From Bacteroidota bacterium (lineage in GTDB: Bacteria > Bacteroidota > Bacteroidia > Bacteroidales > Bacteroidaceae), in the NCBI GenBank assembly GCA_023458215.1, contig JAEXAJ010000105.1, positions 1 through 17,943 of the forward strand: 17,943 nt of DNA, read 5' to 3'. Under the pieces are notes generated by a model that had not been told where the DNA came from, ran no database searches, and saw only the letters and a list, made by a program, of their open reading frames with translations. Of this stretch, positions 6,175 to 14,037 are shown one piece after another (the stretch's first letter is position 1; each line of letters begins with the position of its first letter). Made by a program: the position numbers and the translations under genes.

Positions 6175-8313
6175 TTAGAAGAACAAGTAACGTTTGTCTT
6201 TCACTTCACCTTTCAGATACAAGTCATTGATGAACTGAGATGCCATACGTGCATGCATCGCTTCCAAAGTAGCTTCTTCGGTTTCCTGATTGAATGTTTC
6301 GTTCAACTTTTCTTTTGCATAAGGTTGAAGAACAAATACACCACCATTACCTTTCAGCGGAGCACTCAGTTTGTTCAGTTCGGCTACAGAAGCGTATGCG
6401 CTTACCATAGGCTCGCTGCTACGCAAAGCCGGAACATATGCAGATGCTGCAAAAGTAACGTGTTTTACTGAATCGCTAACTGCGGCAGCCATGTTCTTGT
6501 ATTGATCGAAAGTAGTAGCATTGGCAGCTTTCATATCGGCCATGATCTTCTCCGCTTTCTTGTCGCGAAGAATTTCATATCTCAACTGATCTTTTACCAA
6601 AGCCAACGGACGGTAACCTTCCGGAACAACATTTACTACAGCAACCACCAGCATACGATCGCTTTCGCCACATTCGTACAAACCGGAAACTTCACCGGCT
6701 TTTGCTTCGAAAGCCCATTTCAATGCATCTTTAGTGCCTTTTACGCCACCAATTCCATGCTCAGAGCTATACAAATCAGCTTTATCCAACAGTCTGTAAC
6801 CTGCATCTTCGGCATTAGCAGTCATCTTATCCAATGTATTGTTAGCAGCGATAAACTGGCTGAAATCATTGTATGCTTTGCTATAAGTTTCCTTGCTGAA
6901 GTCAACCGGACGCTTAATAACGGCTACTTTATATTTATCCTTTACACCCTTCTTGTTTGTAACTTGCAGGATGACATTTGCTTGTCCCAAAGCCAGGTTA
7001 GTCAACTCGTTCTGACCTAAAGAAGTTACAGCAGTAATATACTTCAAGTTATCACCGTCTATTTGTGCGCCTTCGTAGTTAGCAGAAGAAATCCAGGTAG
7101 GTTCACCTGTCTGGCCATACTTCTTGGCAATTTCAGCGAAATTAGCACCACCCTTGATTGCAGTGTAGATGCTATCGGCCAAAGCCTTAGTCTTAGCAGC
7201 ATCTTCGGCAGCAACCTGAATCTGACGGAATTCGATAGAGTCGGCAGCAGCAACAGAAGCCAGTTTCTTGAAAGAGTTGATAGTATTATCAGTTACATTA
7301 TAGTAAGGGCCATAAACACCACCCACAGCTACTGAATCCAAACGGGCTGCAACATCCGCAGGCAAAGACTTAGCTGTGTAGAACAAATCTACATACGGAG
7401 TAGCGGAACCTGTAGAACGGATGAAGGTAGTATAATCAGCAGGATTACCGGCAAGTTGCTCGGTAGCTTCTTCTACTTCTTTCTGAATAGTAGCTCTATC
7501 TTCAGGGCTTGCAGTAACCTGTACATCGATATACTTGATAGTACGGGTTTCTACATACTGCTTAAATTGTTCTTTCTTCTTATCATAAGCAGCTTTCAAT
7601 TCAGATTCGCTGATAGTAATTGTAGAGTCTACGATAGAAGTATAAGGGATAGCAGCCAGCAATAAGTCTGTTTGGTTTACTCTGCCGTCAAAAGCATCTT
7701 GCGCTTCCACCGGGTTAGAGAATAAAGACTTAGTAATCAAAGACTGATATTTTTCTTGCAAACGAGCCTGTACGAGTGACTTTTCAATGAAAGACCAGAA
7801 CTTATACATAGAATCGTAGTATTCTGCATATTGAGAAGGCATTTGAGCCTTGTTCATCTTAGAATAATCTACCAGGAACTTCTTCAACATATCCTTGTCA
7901 AAAGCACCGGTCTGAGGATTGCGGAACGGAGTCTGTTGCAACATCGGATGTACGCCGGCATCAATGATAGCCTGAATTTCAGCCTTAGAAACGGTTAAAC
8001 CCAACTTCTTAGCTTCTTTCTCAATCAATTTATTGTTGACGTATACTTTCCATACTTCGTCTTTAATCTGGTTGGTTTGTTCATCGCTCAATGCGTTCAT
8101 GCCACTAGAGAATTTCACAACTTCTGTGTATTCTTCTACCAATGCCTGATAATCCTGAGCGGAAATAGTCTCCCCGTTCACTTCACCTACGTCTTGAGAC
8201 TGGTGTGGCTGAAGCACTTTCCACGCGTCACCTGCGATGAAAGCAAACAGCGCCAAACCAATAACAATCACCAATAAGGGTCCTTTAGACCGAATGTTTT
8301 GTAATGTTGCCAT
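6175..8313 (-). CDS. ppiD: PpiD-like periplasmic peptidyl-prolyl isomerase/chaperone (SurA N-terminal type)
   Basis: This 712-residue protein has the PpiD architecture: a short cytoplasmic N-terminus, one membrane anchor (about 12-28), a SurA/PpiD-like chaperone segment beginning at VGEVNGETISAQDYQ (42-56), and a periplasmic body with a PPIC/parvulin-like region at about 355-465. Known PpiD proteins sit at the Sec translocon and help newly exported proteins, especially outer-membrane ones, to fold. The parvulin motif is degenerate: the usual GGdLG block is replaced by TGEPTWISSANYEG (about 402-415), so isomerase activity may be weak or absent. Length is above E. coli PpiD (about 620), as is usual in Bacteroidetes. 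It appears monocistronic, with a putative promoter at 8374-8381 and a strong terminator at 6119-6150. The nearby SecA, LptE and beta-barrel genes fit its role. Confidence 0.88.
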   Translation of the reverse strand: MATLQNIRSKGPLLVIVIGLALFAFIAGDAWKVLQPHQSQDVGEVNGETISAQDYQALVEEYTEVVKFSSGMNALSDEQTNQIKDEVWKVYVNNKLIEKEAKKLGLTVSKAEIQAIIDAGVHPMLQQTPFRNPQTGAFDKDMLKKFLVDYSKMNKAQMPSQYAEYYDSMYKFWSFIEKSLVQARLQEKYQSLITKSLFSNPVEAQDAFDGRVNQTDLLLAAIPYTSIVDSTITISESELKAAYDKKKEQFKQYVETRTIKYIDVQVTASPEDRATIQKEVEEATEQLAGNPADYTTFIRSTGSATPYVDLFYTAKSLPADVAARLDSVAVGGVYGPYYNVTDNTINSFKKLASVAAADSIEFRQIQVAAEDAAKTKALADSIYTAIKGGANFAEIAKKYGQTGEPTWISSANYEGAQIDGDNLKYITAVTSLGQNELTNLALGQANVILQVTNKKGVKDKYKVAVIKRPVDFSKETYSKAYNDFSQFIAANNTLDKMTANAEDAGYRLLDKADLYSSEHGIGGVKGTKDALKWAFEAKAGEVSGLYECGESDRMLVVAVVNVVPEGYRPLALVKDQLRYEILRDKKAEKIMADMKAANATTFDQYKNMAAAVSDSVKHVTFAASAYVPALRSSEPMVSAYASVAELNKLSAPLKGNGGVFVLQPYAKEKLNETFNQETEEATLEAMHARMASQFINDLYLKGEVKDKRYLFF

Positions 8314-8373
8314 TTTTGTTAATCTGATTTATTTGTTTATTATTATTTTCCAGTTAATGTTCATTTTAGCGCA

Positions 8374-8381
8374 CGAAGATA
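8374..8381 (-). promoter_or_regulatory. Putative -7 box upstream of the PpiD-like gene
   Basis: The minus strand reads TATCTTCG, one base off the TAnnTTTG consensus, 60 nt before the ATG at 8313. It lies in the AT-rich 123-bp gap after gldE. No clear -33 TTTG is visible, and no GC-rich terminator hairpin separates it from gldE, so read-through is also possible. Confidence 0.35.
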
Positions 8382-8436
8382 CAAAAAATGCTAATACGCA
8401 TCTATTTATTCTCTAAAAAATTACGTCTAAATATAA

Positions 8437-9693
8437 TTATTCAATGACTTTCAAGCGTACTAACTCTATTTTAGTAGCCGTCACCTTCACAATCTTGAAC
8501 TGATAATTGTCTATAGAGATCACTTCGTGCAATTTCGGGAAACTCTGATAGCGGTTCAGAATCAGTCCGCCTACCGTCAGATAATCATCTGAATCGGGCA
8601 AATCGAGCCCGAAAGTCTCGTTCACCTTTTCTATTTCCAAACGTGCCGAAAGCACATATTCGTGCTCGTCAATTTGCTTGCATATATATGAGGTGTTATC
8701 GTGCTCATCTTCTATATCGCCAAAAATCTCTTCAACCAAGTCTTCCAGCGAAACAATACCCGATGTTCCACCAAATTCATCTACTACTACGGCAATGGTT
8801 TTCTTCTGCTGCATAAACAGTTTCATTAGTTTATGGGCAGCCATCGTTTCGGGAACAATAGGCACTTCTTTCACATTATTCCGCCAATCCGCCGGATTAC
8901 GGAACATCTCGGACGAGTGGATATACCCCACCACATTATCTATATTACCATCGTATACGATAATTTTGGAAATACCGGACTCGACAAATAGACTCTTCAA
9001 GTCTTCAAGGGAGGTAGTTACATCCACAGCAACAACTTCTGTGCGGGGTACGATGCAATCACGTATCTTTATATTCGAAAAGTCAAGAGCATTTTGGAAG
9101 ATTTTCACTTCCGCATCCAGTTCTTCCCTACTATCGGCATTCTGTATGCTCGATTGGATAAAGTAGTCCAAATCTACCTTGCCAAAAGCCTTGTCGGAAG
9201 CATCTTTATTAATCTTCATACCAAATACCCGAAGGAACAGGTACGACAACCCGGAAGCCAATTTTGAAATCGGAAACAAAATGATATAACATATAAACAA
9301 AGGAACTGCACATACCCTTAACATCAAGTTCGGATTGATCTTGAACAAAGTTTTTGGTAAGAATTCACCTGTTACTAAAATGATAAGCGTAGAAATGATG
9401 GTCTGTACCAATACCATCACAAAATGGTTGGATATCACTCCGGCAAGCAAATTCACCTCTATGATTTGCGCCATAAGAATACCGTAAATAACAAGCGCAA
9501 TGTTATTCCCCACCAACATGGTAGAGATAAAGTTATTAGGGTTGCGGAAAAAATAGCCCAAAATATTGGAAACCACACCAGGTTTGCGTTCCATTTCAAA
9601 GCGCAACTTATCCACGGAAACAAAAGCAATCTCCATGCCCGAGAAGAAGGCGGAGAAGACCATGGTTATCAACAAATATACAACGGTATCCAT
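8437..9693 (-). CDS. gldE: GldE/CorC-type membrane protein with DUF21 and CBS domains
   Basis: This 418-residue inner-membrane protein has a DUF21 (CNNM) transmembrane domain at about 1-190 with the family motif FFSGMEIAF (16-24) and several hydrophobic segments. Two CBS domains follow (about 210-265 and 275-330, with DEFGGTSGIVSLEDLVEEIFGDI at 305-327, a signature of the family) and then a CorC/HlyC C-terminal domain (about 345-415). Relatives include the CorC Mg2+ and MpfA/CNNM transporters. In Bacteroidetes this member is annotated as gliding-motility protein GldE, although Bacteroides does not glide, so an ion-transport or envelope role is more likely here. It starts 4 bp after lptC and is the last gene of the coaX-OMP-TPR-lptC-gldE operon. 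Confidence 0.9.
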   Translation of the reverse strand: MDTVVYLLITMVFSAFFSGMEIAFVSVDKLRFEMERKPGVVSNILGYFFRNPNNFISTMLVGNNIALVIYGILMAQIIEVNLLAGVISNHFVMVLVQTIISTLIILVTGEFLPKTLFKINPNLMLRVCAVPLFICYIILFPISKLASGLSYLFLRVFGMKINKDASDKAFGKVDLDYFIQSSIQNADSREELDAEVKIFQNALDFSNIKIRDCIVPRTEVVAVDVTTSLEDLKSLFVESGISKIIVYDGNIDNVVGYIHSSEMFRNPADWRNNVKEVPIVPETMAAHKLMKLFMQQKKTIAVVVDEFGGTSGIVSLEDLVEEIFGDIEDEHDNTSYICKQIDEHEYVLSARLEIEKVNETFGLDLPDSDDYLTVGGLILNRYQSFPKLHEVISIDNYQFKIVKVTATKIELVRLKVIE

Positions 9694-9697
9694 AATA

Positions 9698-10324
9698 TCA
9701 ATTGACTGAATCAGTTTTCAAGCTATCGGGAGCAGTGGCCTCATCATCCAAATAGAAGATGCCTTCCGGCTTATGTATGGTATAAACGGTCATCTGCTGA
9801 TTAGACTCAAAACCACGCCCGGTAATTATACGATCAGGCTGCTCTATACGAATAAACTTATCCGAATATACTTTTTGTTTATTTTGATCCCAGTACAGCA
9901 GTTGAGTATCAAATTTTTCTCCTTGGAGATTTTGTATATGCACATTCCCCATCAACTTCCATAATCCTTCCTTATTGAAGAAATAAGCTGTATCCGACTT
10001 AATGCTCGCTTCCACTTGAAACAAAGAGTCGAAATTCTCTAAATACACTCCCTTTTCAAAAGCCCAGTATGGAGGATTTTTACGATCAAACATTAGCCAC
10101 TCTTCCGTAACGATACGATAACGTGTGATACCGGAGTCCGAAATCAGAGTCGTAACACCCCGGGTATCCAATACCGGCAATGAGTCACGCTCGGTGATGG
10201 CTTTTCCCAGTTCCTTTTTACGTCCCGAACAGGCAGAAAATAAAAGAAACATAACCATTACCCCCAGGGCAATGGTTATGTTTGTATTTCTATGATAAAC
10301 AACGTTATTAAGTCGTAGAAACAT
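9698..10324 (-). CDS. lptC: LPS export periplasmic protein LptC, lipoprotein type
   Basis: LptC is the link between the inner-membrane LptBFG transporter and the periplasmic LptA bridge in lipopolysaccharide export. With the ATG at 10324 it has 208 residues. A hydrophobic segment (about 16-29) ends in lipobox FSAC with Cys32, so this version is probably a lipoprotein, whereas E. coli LptC has a transmembrane anchor. The mature part is beta-rich, with OstA/LptC-type periodicity: SDTAYFFNKEGLWKLMGNVHI (split around 130-150), then FDTQLLYWDQNKQKVYSDKFIRI. These resemble the repeating LptA/LptC beta-jellyroll strands. A longer in-frame reading to 10435 would overlap the upstream TPR gene by 107 bp and lacks a plausible N-terminus. 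The chosen start is 4 bp after the TPR stop. The N-terminus before the hydrophobic stretch is long (15 residues) for a lipoprotein signal. Confidence 0.88.
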   Translation of the reverse strand: MFLRLNNVVYHRNTNITIALGVMVMFLLFSACSGRKKELGKAITERDSLPVLDTRGVTTLISDSGITRYRIVTEEWLMFDRKNPPYWAFEKGVYLENFDSLFQVEASIKSDTAYFFNKEGLWKLMGNVHIQNLQGEKFDTQLLYWDQNKQKVYSDKFIRIEQPDRIITGRGFESNQQMTVYTIHKPEGIFYLDDEATAPDSLKTDSVN

Positions 10325-10328
10325 AGTT

Positions 10329-11654
10329 TTATCTAATGGTTGTTGACTCACCGATCCAACCGCCGATAGTAACACGGTCACCGGCTTTGTAACCCAACAT
10401 AAACAGGTCTTTAGCTTGCGGAGTATGACGGGCATAAGTTGAAATCAACTCATTTGCTTTATCGGTAACAGAAGGATCTACTGCTTTAGCTCTCTGCAAT
10501 TTATCAATTACCAAGAAGTAAGTACACTTATTCAAAGCAGCTTCATCACTCCAGTTAGGATTTGAACCATACATTTGTGCAATCAAGATATAAGGCTCAC
10601 CAAAATTTTCGTTGAAACTGATAGCCTTCTGTGCATAACTTCTAGCTAAAGACAATTTCTTAACTTGCAATAATCCGGCAGCAGTAGCATATGCTATTTC
10701 AGCTTTCTTCATATTATCAGTTTCTTTGCTTAACGCTTCATCAAAGTACTTCACAGCATTATCATAATCAGCTTTTTTATAATACATATAAGCAACACCT
10801 ACAGCAGCATCAGCAGTTGGATTAATGCGATACATATACTCAGAAGCTTTAAAATAAGCCTCGCTCTCGTTACACTTCATCATCTTCAAGATAGCGATAG
10901 TCTTCTTCAAGAAAGCAGAGTCGGCTTGGTTTTCTTCAATTTTCGGACCGTAAATATTCTGCAAAGATTCACAATCAGCAACACCACTATTAATAAACAT
11001 AGCTACCAAGTTATCCTTGATAAGTTGGAGGTTCTTCTTCTTTGCTTCATTGCTTTCAGCATTAATAGCATCATCTGCATATTTAGAAGCATCCAAATAA
11101 TCTTGGAAGAATTGATCTGTATGATTATTATCAGCCTTTACCTTCTGCATAGATATATCCAGGAAATAATGCATTACGGCAGGTTTAGAGCCAGCCTTTT
11201 CAGAATTAACGGACTCTTTCAGCCAATTGTATGCAGTATTAAGATCCGGAGCGGGAGCATATTGGAGATAATCCACCGCTTTAGCACCCAAAGCATCTGC
11301 TACACTAGGCACCCCTTTCATCCCTTTCTGGATAAATTCAGGAATGTACTTCATTCTCAAATCATACACATTCATCAATTCATCAAAGTACTTCTTGTAA
11401 TCAGCAGAATTTTTATCCTTAATTTGCCCCAAGAATCCGGTCAGAATCTTCTGAGCATCTGTAAAGGTATAGTATCTCAATGTAGGGCAATCTTTCAACA
11501 CAGCCATACAAGGAGCATAAGCATCTTTAAAATTCCCTGCTCTTACTGCCTCATGCGAGATACTACTGTTTTTATTACAATCATCACTCTGTGCAAAAGT
11601 GCTGGTTACTCCACCCGAAAGAAGTAAAACAGCTACAAGCGTCTTAAATTTCAT
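10329..11654 (-). CDS. Secreted tetratricopeptide-repeat protein
   Basis: The 441-residue product begins with a Sec signal peptide (MKFKTLVAVLLLSGGVTSTFA, likely cut before Gln22), so it is exported. It contains helical repeats: one around 36-57 (AVRAGNFKDAYAPCMAVLKDCP), a clear TPR at 281-314 (GVAYMYYKKADYDNAVKYFDEAL) and further TPR-like units at about 316-350 and 354-388. Cysteines at 26, 49, 56, 228, 261 and 377 could form disulfides in the periplasm. TPR proteins bind other proteins, so this is probably a scaffold or assembly factor. The partner is unknown, but the preceding gene encodes a beta-barrel and the next one LptC. The gap to the beta-barrel gene upstream is 44 bp with no convincing promoter. 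I do not recognise a named family. Confidence 0.85.
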   Translation of the reverse strand: MKFKTLVAVLLLSGGVTSTFAQSDDCNKNSSISHEAVRAGNFKDAYAPCMAVLKDCPTLRYYTFTDAQKILTGFLGQIKDKNSADYKKYFDELMNVYDLRMKYIPEFIQKGMKGVPSVADALGAKAVDYLQYAPAPDLNTAYNWLKESVNSEKAGSKPAVMHYFLDISMQKVKADNNHTDQFFQDYLDASKYADDAINAESNEAKKKNLQLIKDNLVAMFINSGVADCESLQNIYGPKIEENQADSAFLKKTIAILKMMKCNESEAYFKASEYMYRINPTADAAVGVAYMYYKKADYDNAVKYFDEALSKETDNMKKAEIAYATAAGLLQVKKLSLARSYAQKAISFNENFGEPYILIAQMYGSNPNWSDEAALNKCTYFLVIDKLQRAKAVDPSVTDKANELISTYARHTPQAKDLFMLGYKAGDRVTIGGWIGESTTIR

Positions 11655-11698
11655 TGTATTTAAATTTTAGTTGTTATATTTACGTCTATTCAAATTCA

Positions 11699-12961
11699 TT
11701 AATCCACTTTACGTTTGAAGAACCAACGTTCATTGAAGGTAACACCCACGCAAATACGCAAAGTATTCTCATCAAGGAATGCGGCATTGGTTCCTTGCAT
11801 CCTCACATACTGAGCTGAAATGCTTAACAAAGAACGCGTTCTTGGAATTGGCAAGCCGAAACCGGCAGTTACCCCATATTCATTGGCAGCACGAACACCG
11901 TCAATTTTATAATAAGGTTTAGAATAATAAGCACCTAAACGGTATTTCACATGAGCAAAATAACTTCTTCCCATAGGATTCGGAAGATATTCCGCACCAA
12001 ATGCTATTTTTTCACGCTTACAAAATGCATTTTTATCATTCATATAAGTTGCTTTATCCCAATCTTGAAGCGTGACATCCATTCCTAGTGTCAAACGATT
12101 ATCGTACACATACGTTACACCGACACCAAATGTTGTTGGAATACCAAAAGTAGCAATAGTATCTCTTGTGCTAACAGTAGCCCCCGTAGCGGTATTTCCC
12201 AACTGATCCTGCACATACGAATCATTACTCAAATCATGTCCCGGAGAAAAAACAACACCTAAAGTTGCTTGATGTTTCTTTCCGAATTGATGTGTATATT
12301 GTGCACCGAAATCCAATTTATAACTTTTTACTGCCACATTGAATACCTGCGTAAAAGGCATAATAGCCGAATTAGAAGGAAAACTCTGATTTGCAGTACG
12401 AGTTATATCTCCCCAAAGATACGAAAAATTCGCACCCACTGAAAGATTTTTAATTATTTTAAAACCCGCTCCTAAATAAAGTTGATGCAATCCCCCTTCT
12501 CCTGAATAAGTTGAAGCACTGGAATTTTCGGGATAATCCTTATCCTCATTGTATTTCCCAATGCTATAGCCTACATTTGAATAAGGTAATAATCCCAAGC
12601 TGATAGCTGCCCATTTGCTTGCACGGAACTGCATAACAATATAATCAAAACTTGAATTTTTAGCATTTTGCTTTACCGCACCATCGCTAAGGTTGGTATT
12701 TTGCAAGGAGAGTCCTCCATCAAAGATAAAAGTTAGAGAATCTACCGCCGTATAGGACGCCGGATTCAGAAAGTTTGTTTGATACTTGTCCCTCAATCCA
12801 TAGCCAATGCCACCCATAGCCCTGCTATTACCTGAACCTTGGTCCGTCAACTGTCCATATCCATATCTCGTATAGGGAGAATTCGTATTATTTTGAGCGA
12901 CTGCCACTCCTGATAATATCGTGAGTAAGAGCACCAAAAGTGTTTGTCTATTTCCTATCAT
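11699..12961 (-). CDS. Outer-membrane beta-barrel protein of unknown function
   Basis: The 420-residue protein starts with a Sec signal peptide ([22 protein letters not shown], cut near residue 22). The mature part has the alternating hydrophobic/aromatic pattern and Gly/Asn turns of a transmembrane beta-barrel, and ends in a run consistent with a beta-signal (FNERWFF, then a charged tail). The early motif [20 protein letters not shown] and the NFLNPASY segment (about 62-69) resemble FadL/OMPP1-like barrels of Bacteroidetes, where NPA occurs near the N-terminal plug. The substrate, if it is a transporter, is unknown. Its ATG overlaps the coaX stop by 14 bp, so it is translationally coupled to coaX. 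Recognition as a barrel is firm; the FadL relation is tentative. Confidence 0.85.
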   Translation of the reverse strand: MIGNRQTLLVLLLTILSGVAVAQNNTNSPYTRYGYGQLTDQGSGNSRAMGGIGYGLRDKYQTNFLNPASYTAVDSLTFIFDGGLSLQNTNLSDGAVKQNAKNSSFDYIVMQFRASKWAAISLGLLPYSNVGYSIGKYNEDKDYPENSSASTYSGEGGLHQLYLGAGFKIIKNLSVGANFSYLWGDITRTANQSFPSNSAIMPFTQVFNVAVKSYKLDFGAQYTHQFGKKHQATLGVVFSPGHDLSNDSYVQDQLGNTATGATVSTRDTIATFGIPTTFGVGVTYVYDNRLTLGMDVTLQDWDKATYMNDKNAFCKREKIAFGAEYLPNPMGRSYFAHVKYRLGAYYSKPYYKIDGVRAANEYGVTAGFGLPIPRTRSLLSISAQYVRMQGTNAAFLDENTLRICVGVTFNERWFFKRKVD

Positions 12962-13679
12962 TATTATAGTTTAATATTCGGTTTAATCCTTTCAATACTA
13001 AAAATTTGTCTGCAAAGATGATACTTTTTAAGTTTGTATCAAAAGAAAAATCATCGCCGCCCGTTAAAAAAACCAAAAGTTGAGGATATTTATACTTCAT
13101 GGTCATAATGTAACCGGAAATTTCATACTCCATACCTTTTAGCACTCCGGCTCGGATAGCGGTTTCGGTATCTTTACCCATTTCCAAGCAACGCCCCTCG
13201 GAAAGCACCAATGGAAGCTTTCCGGTGAACTGGTTCAGCGCTTTGAAACGCATCTGCATGCCGGGAGAAATATTTCCGCCATGATAACGCCCTGAAGCAT
13301 CAATAAACTCATACGTAATGCAAGTTCCTGCATCGATCACCAACAAGTTTTTGTCCGGAAATTGTTCATTAGCACCCACTACCGCCGCCATACGATCATA
13401 TCCCAGTGTTTGGGGCGTTTCGTAAAGGTTTTCCACTGGAAGCGGAGTTTTTTCGTTCAACCAAAGTATCGGAAAAGGAAGCAATGCCAACCGTTCCAAG
13501 ATTTGTTCACTTAAATCAATAACAGCAGCCACAATAGCTCTATCACAAGAATATTTACGACAAACAACAGGTAACTGTTCCAACGTAATATTAGAATCAT
13601 ATACCACATCTATAATAGTCGTACCATCAAATACCGCTATCTTTGCTACTGTATTTCCTATATCAATGACAAGATTCAC
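12948..13679 (-). CDS. coaX: Type III pantothenate kinase CoaX
   Basis: CoaX phosphorylates pantothenate, the first step of coenzyme A synthesis. It uses an ASKHA fold and, in characterised members, a monovalent cation. The 243-residue protein has the phosphate-1 motif DIGNT (6-10), the [10 protein letters not shown] motif (94-103, containing the substrate-contact Arg), the catalytic-region [10 protein letters not shown] motif (115-124; Asp116 being the expected base) and GGNISPG (134-140). The start is GTG at 13679: an in-frame TGA lies 12 bp upstream, and the ATGs just upstream are in another frame. The 3' end overlaps the beta-barrel gene by 14 bp. It is the first gene of the operon ending in gldE, with a putative promoter at 13704-13711. 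Confidence 0.96.
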   Translation of the reverse strand: MNLVIDIGNTVAKIAVFDGTTIIDVVYDSNITLEQLPVVCRKYSCDRAIVAAVIDLSEQILERLALLPFPILWLNEKTPLPVENLYETPQTLGYDRMAAVVGANEQFPDKNLLVIDAGTCITYEFIDASGRYHGGNISPGMQMRFKALNQFTGKLPLVLSEGRCLEMGKDTETAIRAGVLKGMEYEISGYIMTMKYKYPQLLVFLTGGDDFSFDTNLKSIIFADKFLVLKGLNRILNYNNDRK

Positions 13680-13703
13680 CTCGTTGCATCATTTTTAGCG
13701 GCG

Positions 13704-13711
13704 CAAAGATA
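13704..13711 (-). promoter_or_regulatory. Putative -7 box of the coaX operon
   Basis: The minus strand reads TATCTTTG, a perfect match to the Bacteroides -7 consensus TAnnTTTG, 24 nt upstream of the coaX GTG. I see no TTTG at the expected -33 distance. It would drive coaX, the beta-barrel, TPR, lptC and gldE. Confidence 0.6.
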
Positions 13712-13842
13712 CAATTTAATTTTGAGAGATTGGTTATAGTAGGCATATTTGATGCAACGAATCAGTTCATTTTAATACAAGGGTTTTCAGGAAAACAATC
13801 TATGCAATCCATCGTGAACAAAACTGTTTCCAAGCAGTACCC

Positions 13843-13905
13843 GCTCCGCTATTTGTCTGCTCAAAGTAGCCCCTATGCAGACCTGAAGCGGAGCAATAGC
13901 GGAGC
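13843..13905. repeat. Nested inverted repeat with two alternative pairings
   Basis: GCTCCGCTATT at 13843-13853 pairs perfectly with AATAGCGGAGC at 13895-13905. GTCTGC at 13855-13860 pairs with GCAGAC at 13877-13882 inside it. A second copy of AGCGGAGC at 13887-13894 can instead pair with GCTCCGCT at 13843-13850, giving a symmetrical 4x4 internal loop before the inner stem. There is no T-tract, so it is not a standard terminator. Confidence 0.7.
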
Positions 13906-13997
13906 AGGTATAGTCCAAACATCTTCTTTAGATATTGTGCACCAGCTTATCTTTTCAGATGTTACATAATAGGCTATCCCTACATATTTTTTCACCC

Positions 13998-14032
13998 TTT
14001 TGCATCATACTCAGGATTTTTACGTAAGTTTG
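13998..14032 (+). promoter_or_regulatory. Putative promoter of lnb
   Basis: TAAGTTTG at 14025-14032 matches the TAnnTTTG -7 consensus. TTTTG at 13998-14002 lies 22 bp upstream and may be the -33 element, slightly further than usual. Only 5 nt separate the -7 box from the ATG at 14038, so the transcript may be leaderless. Confidence 0.55.
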
Positions 14033-14037
14033 CAGCC

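Larger units (their letters stand above)
13680..14037. other. Divergent coaX/lnb intergenic region with nested inverted repeats
   Basis: No convincing gene lies in these 358 bp. A 79-codon plus-strand reading from TTG at 13730 has no recognisable domain, ribosome-binding site or start. What the region holds: the coaX -7 box (13704-13711), an 11-bp inverted repeat TGATGCAACGA (13681-13691 and 13750-13760) flanking it, a nested hairpin at 13843-13905, and the lnb promoter near its right end. The 8-mer TTGCATCA occurs three times (13684-13691, 13750-13757 inverted, 14000-14007). Confidence 0.7.

Noticed and set aside
10325..10435. 37-residue N-terminal extension of LptC
   Set aside because: It overlaps the TPR gene and would push the lipobox far from the N-terminus.
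10926..11627. 233-codon open frame on the plus strand
   Set aside because: It is antisense to the TPR gene and its Ile/Phe/Ser-rich product has no domain or signal.
13730..13969. 79-codon plus-strand reading in the coaX/lnb gap
   Set aside because: It starts with TTG without a ribosome-binding site, runs through the nested hairpin, and its product resembles no family I know.
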